Below are positions 5,708 through 9,148 of a DNA stretch of 9,148 nucleotides, piece by piece; position 1 is the stretch's first letter, and the number at the start of each line of letters is the position of its first letter. The stretch covers positions 1 to 9,148 of the forward strand of contig CAKKST010000149.1 in NCBI GenBank assembly GCA_919903585.1, written 5' to 3'. The notes beneath the pieces were generated by a model that did not search any database, was not told where the DNA came from, and saw nothing but the letters and a program-made list of their open reading frames with translations. Origin of the DNA: Nitrospiria bacterium. GTDB taxonomy: Bacteria; Nitrospirota; CAKKRA01; 9FT-COMBO-42-15. The position numbers and the translations under genes were made by a program.

Positions 5708-6640
5708 ATGAAAAAGATTGCATTTATCTTTCCCGGCCAGGGTTCGCAATATCCAGGCATGGGAAAGGAGTTCTTTGATAATTATACAGAGGCAAAAGAT
5801 ATATTTGATGAGGCTGATAATGCCCTCGGCTTCCCGATTTCGCAGCTCTGCTTTAATGGTCCAAAGGAGGCGCTTAGCCTGACTGAGAATACCCAGCCGG
5901 CAATCCTGACAGTTAGTATTGCAGCCTTTGAGGTAATTAAAAAGAACGGCATAACACCATTTGTAGTTGCAGGACACAGCCTCGGTGAATACTCCGCTGT
6001 AGTGGCAGGGGGAGGGATATCCTTTTCTGATGCTGTAGCATTGGTAAAAAAAAGGGGGCAATTTATGCAGGAGGCCTATCCAGAAGGCAAGGGGATGATG
6101 GCTGCAATAATTGGACTTGACAAAGAGGCATTAAATGGTGTATGCAAAGAGGCATCAAATGAAGGGGTGGTATCACCTGCAAACATGAATTCACCTGTTC
6201 AGGTTGTTATTGCAGGTGAGAAGAATGCTGTTCAAAAGGCAATGGAGCTTGCAAAAGGGCAGGGTGCAAGGGTTGTTCCGCTTCCTGTTAGTGTGCCTTC
6301 ACATTGCCGGTTAATGGAGCCTGTAGGCAAGAGATTAGAGACTGAATTAAACAGGATTAAAATTAAAGACCTCAGCATCCCGTTAATTAATAATGCAGAT
6401 GCTAAGGCAATTACAGATTCGGCAGTAATTAAAGATTCACTTGTCAGACAGCTTTCTTATCCGCTGCTGTGGGTGGATTCCATCTTACGCATAACTGAGA
6501 TGGGTGTAGATACCTTTATTGAGGCCGGCCCCGGTTCGGTTCTTTCCGGACTGGTTAAGAGAATAGATAAAGGGGTAAAGATTTTTAATGTAGAAAATAA
6601 AAAGAGCCTTGAGGATACACTAAAAGGGATTAGTTCATAA
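5708..6640 (+). CDS. fabD: FabD, malonyl-CoA:ACP transacylase
   Basis: FabD moves the malonyl group from CoA to the phosphopantetheine of AcpP, supplying the extender unit for FabH and FabF. The 310-residue protein has FPGQGSQYPGMG (8-19), the nucleophile motif GHSLGEYSA with Ser91, the malonate-binding Arg116 in KKRGQFMQ, and the catalytic His199 in VPSHCRLM. The C-terminal FIEAGPGSVLSGLVKRI is also typical. Length is normal for the family (about 308-318). The ATG at 5708 is preceded by AAAGGG (5692-5697) at a rather long ten-base spacing, so translation initiation may be moderate. The 193 bases upstream are non-coding and filled with repeats, unlike the tight junctions of plsX-fabH-fabK. 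It is followed by fabG after 12 bases. Confidence 0.97.
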   Translation: MKKIAFIFPGQGSQYPGMGKEFFDNYTEAKDIFDEADNALGFPISQLCFNGPKEALSLTENTQPAILTVSIAAFEVIKKNGITPFVVAGHSLGEYSAVVAGGGISFSDAVALVKKRGQFMQEAYPEGKGMMAAIIGLDKEALNGVCKEASNEGVVSPANMNSPVQVVIAGEKNAVQKAMELAKGQGARVVPLPVSVPSHCRLMEPVGKRLETELNRIKIKDLSIPLINNADAKAITDSAVIKDSLVRQLSYPLLWVDSILRITEMGVDTFIEAGPGSVLSGLVKRIDKGVKIFNVENKKSLEDTLKGISS

Positions 6641-6652
6641 GAGGTTTGAGTG

Positions 6653-7393
6653 ATGGACTTAAAAGGAAAGGTAGCATTAGTCACAGGTGCGGCACAGGGA
6701 ATTGGCAAGGAGATAGCCCTTGCCCTTGCCCGTGCTGGCGCTGATGTGGTGATATCCGATGTTAATCTTGAGGGTGCAGAAGTGGCAGCAAAGGAGATTG
6801 AGGCTATTGGCTGCAAGAGCCTTGCAGTGAAGGTGAATGTGGCAAATTTTTCTGAAGTGGATGAGATGATAAATAAGACAATAGAAAAGTTTGGCAGGAT
6901 TGATATCCTTGTTAATAATGCAGGCATCACAAGGGACAATCTGATTGTAAGGATGAAAGAAGAGGATTGGGACCTTGTTATTGATATAAACCTGAAGGGC
7001 ACCTTTAACTGCATAAAGGCAGCAATAAGGCCGATGGCAAAACAGAGGAGCGGAAGGATAATAAATATTGCCTCTATAGTTGGTGTTATGGGGAATGCAG
7101 GACAGGCAAATTATGTTGCATCCAAGGCAGGGGTGATCGGCCTGACAAAGACTGTTGCGAGGGAATATGCAAACAGGGGGATAAATGTGAATGCCGTTGC
7201 CCCGGGTTTTATAGATACTGCAATGACACAGGCATTATCGCAGGAAGTAAGAGATAATCTGCAGAAGCAGATACCTATGGGGAGGCTCGGGACGTCTGAG
7301 GATGTAGCAAATGCAGTGAGATTTTTAGCCTCAGACAGCGCGGGCTATATTACAGGACAGGTAATACATGTAAACGGCGGAATGTGGATGTAA
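6653..7393 (+). CDS. fabG: FabG, 3-oxoacyl-ACP reductase
   Basis: FabG is a short-chain dehydrogenase that reduces 3-ketoacyl-ACP to 3-hydroxyacyl-ACP with NADPH. The 246 residues contain the cofactor motif TGAAQGIG (11-18), NNAG (88-91) and the catalytic tetrad Asn113, Ser141, Tyr154 and Lys158 (Y-x-A-S-K). The PG motif after the catalytic helix (APGFIDTAMT) and the C-terminal VIHVNGGMWM are typical of FabG. A GTG directly upstream at 6650 could add one Met; I prefer the ATG at 6653, eight bases after AAGAGG (6639-6644). It lies between fabD and acpP, which settles its identity against other SDR reductases. Nothing is missing or odd. Confidence 0.96.
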   Translation: MDLKGKVALVTGAAQGIGKEIALALARAGADVVISDVNLEGAEVAAKEIEAIGCKSLAVKVNVANFSEVDEMINKTIEKFGRIDILVNNAGITRDNLIVRMKEEDWDLVIDINLKGTFNCIKAAIRPMAKQRSGRIINIASIVGVMGNAGQANYVASKAGVIGLTKTVAREYANRGINVNAVAPGFIDTAMTQALSQEVRDNLQKQIPMGRLGTSEDVANAVRFLASDSAGYITGQVIHVNGGMWM

Positions 7394-7406
7394 TGGATAA
7401 AAATTT

Positions 7407-7418
7407 AAAAGGAGGTGA
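7407..7418 (+). promoter_or_regulatory. Full-length Shine-Dalgarno site of acpP
   Basis: AAAAGGAGGTGA contains a ten-base perfect complement to the 3' end of 16S rRNA. It lies eight bases before the ATG at 7427 and decides that start over an in-frame GTG at 7415 that sits inside the site itself. Strong initiation fits the high cellular demand for ACP. Confidence 0.85.
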
Positions 7419-7426
7419 AGGTATTA

Positions 7427-7660
7427 ATGGCAAGTGTGGATGAGAGGGTAAAAAAGATAATAGCAGAACAATTAGGACTTAGTGAGGATGAGGTTATTTC
7501 TGAGTCATCATTTGTTGATGACTTGGGCGCAGATTCACTGGATACAGTGGAACTGGTTATGGCCTTTGAGGAGGAGTTCGGGATTGAGATTCCGGATGAG
7601 GATGCAGAAAAGATTGCTACTGTCCAGAATGCAATTGATTATATAAAGGAAAAGGTTTAG
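7427..7660 (+). CDS. acpP: Acyl carrier protein
   Basis: AcpP carries the growing acyl chain on a 4'-phosphopantetheine arm and is the shared substrate of FabD, FabH, FabG, FabK, FabF and PlsX. The 77-residue acidic protein has the canonical DLGADSLDTVELVM segment, with Ser37 as the attachment site, and helix III FGIEIPDEDAEKIATV. Length is exactly typical. The ATG at 7427 is selected by the unusually complete ribosome binding site upstream. The gene follows fabG after 33 bases. A stable hairpin (7689-7715) lies 28 bases after the stop and could stabilise or end an acpP-containing transcript. Identity is certain. Confidence 0.98.
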   Translation: MASVDERVKKIIAEQLGLSEDEVISESSFVDDLGADSLDTVELVMAFEEEFGIEIPDEDAEKIATVQNAIDYIKEKV

Positions 7661-7688
7661 TCTTTTTTAATATCTATTTTGATTATTG

Positions 7689-7715
7689 TAGGGGTGGCAG
7701 AAATAACCACCCCTA
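7689..7715 (+). terminator. Stem-loop after acpP, possible partial terminator
   Basis: TAGGGGTGG (7689-7697) pairs with CCACCCCTA (7707-7715), nine perfect pairs around a nine-base loop, followed by TGTTGTTATTTGG. The stem is GC-rich and the tail T-rich but interrupted. It may end a fraction of transcripts after acpP or protect their 3' ends. Because fabF continues downstream in the same direction, it is probably not absolute, or fabF has its own promoter. Confidence 0.5.
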
Positions 7716-7747
7716 TGTTGTTATTTGGCAACATTCTTTGAATGTTG

Positions 7748-7841
7748 AATTGCAAATTGAAAAGTGTAAAATATAAATTTTAAAATGAAGGCGCAAGCAT
7801 TAGGAAATTTGCAATTTTAAATTTACAATTTTCATTTTACA
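7748..7841. repeat. AT-rich inverted repeats between acpP and fabF
   Basis: AATTGCAAATT (7748-7758) is exactly inverted at 7806-7816. TGTAAAAT (7765-7772) is exactly inverted as ATTTTACA at 7834-7841, and TAAATTTTAAAAT (7774-7786) is nearly inverted at 7814-7825. The first and second pairings interleave, so they cannot both form in one RNA. TTGCAA (7750) with TATAAA (7772) at a 16-base spacing could be a weak promoter for fabF, but such matches are easy to find in AT-rich DNA. No coding sequence is present. Confidence 0.5.
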
Positions 7842-7858
7842 ATAGAGCGAAGCGACTT

Positions 7859-7865
7859 GGAGGTG
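7859..7865 (+). promoter_or_regulatory. Ribosome binding site that decides the CTG start of fabF
   Basis: GGAGGTG is a strong Shine-Dalgarno match. Its GGAGG core ends six bases before CTG 7870. No ATG, GTG or TTG lies at this spacing in the fabF frame. The next in-frame TTG (7897) is more than 30 bases away from the core and has no comparable site. Confidence 0.7.
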
Positions 7866-7869
7866 TCTT

Positions 7870-9114
7870 CTGAAGAGAAGGGTTGTCGTTACAGGATTGG
7901 GTATGCTTACCCCCCTCGGCATTGGGGTTGAGAAGAGTTGGGATGCCATGTGCAGGGGCGAGTCAGGTATAGACAAGGTTACGCAGTTTGATGCAAAGGA
8001 TATGACATCCAGGATTGCGGGTGAGATAAAGGGGTTTGAGCCTGCTGCCTATATAGAGCACAAAGAGATAAAGAAGATGGACAGGTTTATCCAGATTGCA
8101 GTTGCTGCAAGCCAGATGGTAATGGATGATTCTGGTTTAAAGATTACGGATGAAAATGCGCCAAGGATTGGTGTTATTGTTGGCGCAGGCATGGGCGGTC
8201 TTTCATCCATTGAGTTTTTTTATAAGAGGCTTCTTGAAAACGGCCCGAGAAGGGTTTCGCCTTTTTTTATACCCATTGTTATAATCAACCTTGCTGCAGG
8301 CCAGATAGCTATCCGCTATGGCATTAAAGGCCCTAATAGCGCTGTTGCTACTGCATGCGCATCAGGCACGCATGCAATAGGAGATGCCTTTAAGATAATC
8401 CAGCGGGGAGATGCTGATGCAATGATTGCAGGCGGTTCAGAGGCATGTATTACTGCTATCGGCTATGCAGGTTTTTGTGCTGCAAAGGCCCTTTCTACAA
8501 ATAATGATGAGCCAAAGAAGGCGAGCAGGCCTTTTGATGTAAAGAGGGACGGATTTGTAATGGGCGAGGGAGCAGGCCTGCTGATGTTGGAAGAACTGGA
8601 ATTTGCCCAAAGGCGTGGGGCAAGGATATATGCAGAAATAGCGGGATATGGGATGAGCGGGGATGCCTATCATATTACTGCCCCTTCTCCAGACGGAGAT
8701 GGTGCGTACAGGTGCATGAAGGCTGCTATGGCAGACTCAGGACTGCCTTTAACAGATATTCAGTATATAAATGCCCATGGCACATCCACAAAGTTTAATG
8801 ATGAATTTGAGACAATGGCCATAAAAAGGCTCTTTGGCGATTATGCCTATAAGATACCTGTAAGTTCCACAAAATCTATGACAGGCCACCTGCTCGGCGC
8901 AGGAGGGGGTGTTGAGGCCATAGTTACAGTACTGACAATGTCTAAGGGGATAATAACACCTACTATTAACTATGAATATCCTGACCCTAAGTGCGACCTT
9001 GATTATGTCCCGAACAAGGCAAGACAGGCAGAGGTAAATGCCGCTATGTCAAATTCCTTTGGTTTTGGCGGTACAAATGCCTCTCTGGTCTTTAAAAAAC
9101 CTAATAAGATGTAA
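7870..9114 (+). CDS. fabF: FabF, beta-ketoacyl-ACP synthase II, probable CTG start
   Basis: FabF performs the elongating condensation of acyl-ACP with malonyl-ACP. Starting at CTG 7870 the protein has 414 residues and begins (M)KRRVVVTGLGMLTPLG, the standard FabF N-terminus. The thiolase-fold Cys-His-His triad is complete: Cys163 in ATACASG, His303 in NAHGTST and His340 in KSMTGHLLGAGG. GFGGTN near the end is also conserved. The frame is closed by a TAG at 7843. Between that and 7897 it contains no ATG, GTG or TTG, so a normal start would remove the first beta strand. GGAGGTG (7859-7865) is well placed for the CTG. A mutated or misread ATG is the alternative. It is separated from acpP by 209 non-coding bases, and its stop overlaps the next start. 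Confidence 0.95.
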   Translation: MKRRVVVTGLGMLTPLGIGVEKSWDAMCRGESGIDKVTQFDAKDMTSRIAGEIKGFEPAAYIEHKEIKKMDRFIQIAVAASQMVMDDSGLKITDENAPRIGVIVGAGMGGLSSIEFFYKRLLENGPRRVSPFFIPIVIINLAAGQIAIRYGIKGPNSAVATACASGTHAIGDAFKIIQRGDADAMIAGGSEACITAIGYAGFCAAKALSTNNDEPKKASRPFDVKRDGFVMGEGAGLLMLEELEFAQRRGARIYAEIAGYGMSGDAYHITAPSPDGDGAYRCMKAAMADSGLPLTDIQYINAHGTSTKFNDEFETMAIKRLFGDYAYKIPVSSTKSMTGHLLGAGGGVEAIVTVLTMSKGIITPTINYEYPDPKCDLDYVPNKARQAEVNAAMSNSFGFGGTNASLVFKKPNKM

Positions 9115-9148
9115 TGTTAGAAGAAAAATTATCAGATTTGCAAAAAAT
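9114..9148 (+). CDS. Start of next gene, possibly RNase III; cut by window end
   Basis: An ATG overlaps the fabF stop codon (TAATG) and opens a frame reading MLEEKLSDLQK to the window edge. The TAATG overlap mirrors the plsX-fabH junction and suggests translational coupling. In many bacteria rnc, encoding the double-strand-specific ribonuclease RNase III, follows acpP-fabF, and RNase III proteins often begin with a short acidic helix like this one. Eleven residues are too few to identify the family; the name is inferred from gene order only. Confidence 0.5.
   Translation, partial: MLEEKLSDLQK

Noticed and set aside
5450..6061. 203-codon minus-strand open frame across the fabK-fabD gap
   Set aside because: It is antisense to fabK and fabD, and its middle reads through the CCCTCTCCC/GGGAGAGGG repeat as PHPIPLPQGERG, a well-known artefact of translated intergenic repeats. 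No ribosome binding site or family resemblance was seen.
6457..7014. 185-codon minus-strand open frame across fabD-fabG
   Set aside because: It is antisense to two secure genes with no motif or ribosome binding site; it is a codon-usage shadow.

Overview
This window is a housekeeping region of a bacterial chromosome dominated by a type II fatty acid synthesis (FAS II) operon. Base composition is moderate (low 40s % GC by eye) and arginine is mostly written AGG/AGA. The gene set yceD-rpmF-plsX-fabH-fabK-fabD-fabG-acpP-fabF-(rnc), together with abundant short palindromic intergenic repeats, suggests an environmental Gram-negative-type lineage such as Nitrospirota, Desulfobacterota or a related candidate phylum. 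That placement is an inference; nothing in the window fixes the phylum.

Layout. Positions 1-867 hold the 3' end of tsaD (tRNA t6A synthesis), cut by the window edge. A 309-base gap between convergent genes (868-1176) contains two palindromic repeat elements and no gene. A small single-pass membrane protein resembling the DUF4845 family is encoded on the minus strand (1177-1548). Between it and the next gene lies a divergent promoter region with a textbook sigma-70 promoter reading rightwards (TTGACA at 1615, 17-base spacer, TATAAT at 1638). From there all genes read rightwards: yceD (DUF177), rpmF (bL32), plsX, fabH, fabK, fabD, fabG, acpP and fabF. The first bases of a further gene, probably rnc, overlap the fabF stop codon.

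How the genes work together. FabD loads malonyl groups onto AcpP, and FabH starts chains by condensing acetyl-CoA with malonyl-ACP. FabF elongates, FabG reduces the 3-keto group, and FabK, an FMN enzyme, reduces the enoyl group. PlsX moves finished acyl chains from ACP to phosphate for phospholipid synthesis. The dehydratase (fabZ or fabA) and acetyl-CoA carboxylase genes are not in the window and must lie elsewhere. Linkage of yceD-rpmF to plsX and fab genes is a widespread bacterial arrangement that ties ribosome and membrane synthesis together.

Most notable points. fabF has no ATG, GTG or TTG at its expected N-terminus, and the only sensible start is a CTG at 7870 behind a strong ribosome binding site. 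The operon is interrupted by structured, repeat-like non-coding sequence at 2481-2503, 5526-5686 and 7689-7841. I see no mobile element genes, CRISPR array, tRNA or rRNA, and no sign of an undescribed multi-gene system; this is largely an ordinary region.
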